The notes beneath the pieces are model-generated. The model was not told where the DNA came from. It did not search any database and saw nothing but the letters and a program-made list of their open reading frames with translations. The position numbers were made by a program, and so were the translations under genes. From contig JAFLDC010000219.1 in NCBI GenBank assembly GCA_017302775.1, positions 1 through 5,333 on the forward strand: DNA of 5,333 nucleotides, in the 5' to 3' direction. Numbering within the stretch: position 1 is the stretch's first letter; the number at the start of each line of letters is the position of its first letter. The DNA comes from Sphingomonadales bacterium (GTDB taxonomy: Bacteria; Pseudomonadota; Alphaproteobacteria; Sphingomonadales; Sphingomonadaceae). Positions 5,159 through 5,333 of this stretch are shown piece after piece.

Positions 5159-5333
5159 TTACAGCATCGGCAGTCCTCTGGGTAGCTCGGATTCTGAGCG
5201 AGCGGTCAGGCACACTTTGGCGATCATGTCAGCAACTATCGCTTCCGCCCGGAGCCTGCACCGCAGGGACAGCGTTCGATGAACGCTGTCCGGATCGCCG
5301 CTTCGCTTCGCCTCCTGCGCGAACAGCCGCAGT
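5159..5333 (-). CDS. Partial hypothetical protein, C-terminal 57 residues, open to right edge
   Basis: On the minus strand a frame runs in from the window edge (first whole codon at 5332) and stops with TAA at 5161-5159, eleven bases from the recombinase stop, so the two are convergent. The 57 residues (ending ESELPRGLPML, with the helical stretch RCRLRAEAIVADMIAKVCLTARSE) have a regular amphipathic pattern. By my count 41 of 57 codons end in G or C, the coding style of the neighbours. The two other minus-strand frames are shorter and Arg/Gly/Ser-rich. I do not recognise the family. If the right-hand module is a transposon, this may be a passenger gene or flanking host gene. Confidence 0.5.
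   Translation of the reverse strand, partial: LRLFAQEAKRSGDPDSVHRTLSLRCRLRAEAIVADMIAKVCLTARSESELPRGLPML
5267..5291. repeat. Perfect 11-bp inverted repeat with 3-base centre
   Basis: GGACAGCGTTC (5267-5277), centre GAT, GAACGCTGTCC (5281-5291). All 11 pairs match, the strongest hairpin in the window. No T-tract follows on either strand, and the repeat lies inside the partial minus-strand reading frame. It could be a binding site, a structured RNA element, or an outlying terminator for the recombinase gene if the minus-strand frame is not real. Confidence 0.6.

Noticed and set aside
5148..5180. GGGGCAGTT near 5153 as a Tn3-type terminal inverted repeat
   Set aside because: Only the leading GGGG fits; the GAGATAAG-like and inner TAAG-type parts of Tn3-family ends are absent, and no partner copy was found at the other side of the module.

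Overview
The window is GC-rich and reads like the chromosome of a Burkholderiales-type betaproteobacterium; a Xanthomonadales host is the main alternative. The evidence is the lysine/alanine-tailed HU protein, the coiled-coil/XRE regulator starting MTNIASLLK, the YedK/HMCES-type SRAP protein and the high GC at third codon positions. No rRNA, tRNA, CRISPR array or complete insertion sequence is visible.

Left part (1-2656) looks like accessory or ordinary host DNA. It holds the C-terminal part of an S1/P1-type nuclease (+), an HU-family nucleoid protein with a basic tail (-, convergent with the nuclease across a small GC-rich hairpin), and a divergent coiled-coil plus helix-turn-helix regulator (+). 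Next come about 180 bases with no gene, a small cysteine-rich putative zinc-binding protein ending in REPGADDELS (-), and a complete SRAP protein (-) that shields abasic sites in single-stranded DNA. The HU/regulator intergenic region carries several dyads. One imperfect 24-bp dyad is centred on the regulator's start codon and is a candidate autoregulatory operator.

Right part (2925-5147) is the most interesting: two divergent genes flanking a 129-bp gap whose central 85 bases are AT-rich (about 31% GC by my count). One (-) is a 329-residue protein with a KfrA-like N-terminal DNA-binding domain followed by a long coiled coil. The other (+) is a 367-residue tyrosine recombinase with the full R-K-HxxR-H-Y catalytic set. 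The layout matches the tnpT-tnpS cointegrate-resolution module of the Tn4651 branch of Tn3-family transposons, where TnpS is the recombinase, TnpT its DNA-binding helper, and the resolution site (rst) lies between them. The gap contains a 25-bp dyad with 9-bp arms and a 7-bp centre, suitable as a recombinase core site, plus repeated TnTAGT motifs suitable for the helper. No tnpA transposase or Tn3 terminal repeat is visible, so this may be one end of a larger transposon, a remnant, or a free-standing recombination module.

After the recombinase, a reading frame open to the right edge (-, stop at 5159) looks coding and contains a perfect 11-bp inverted repeat.
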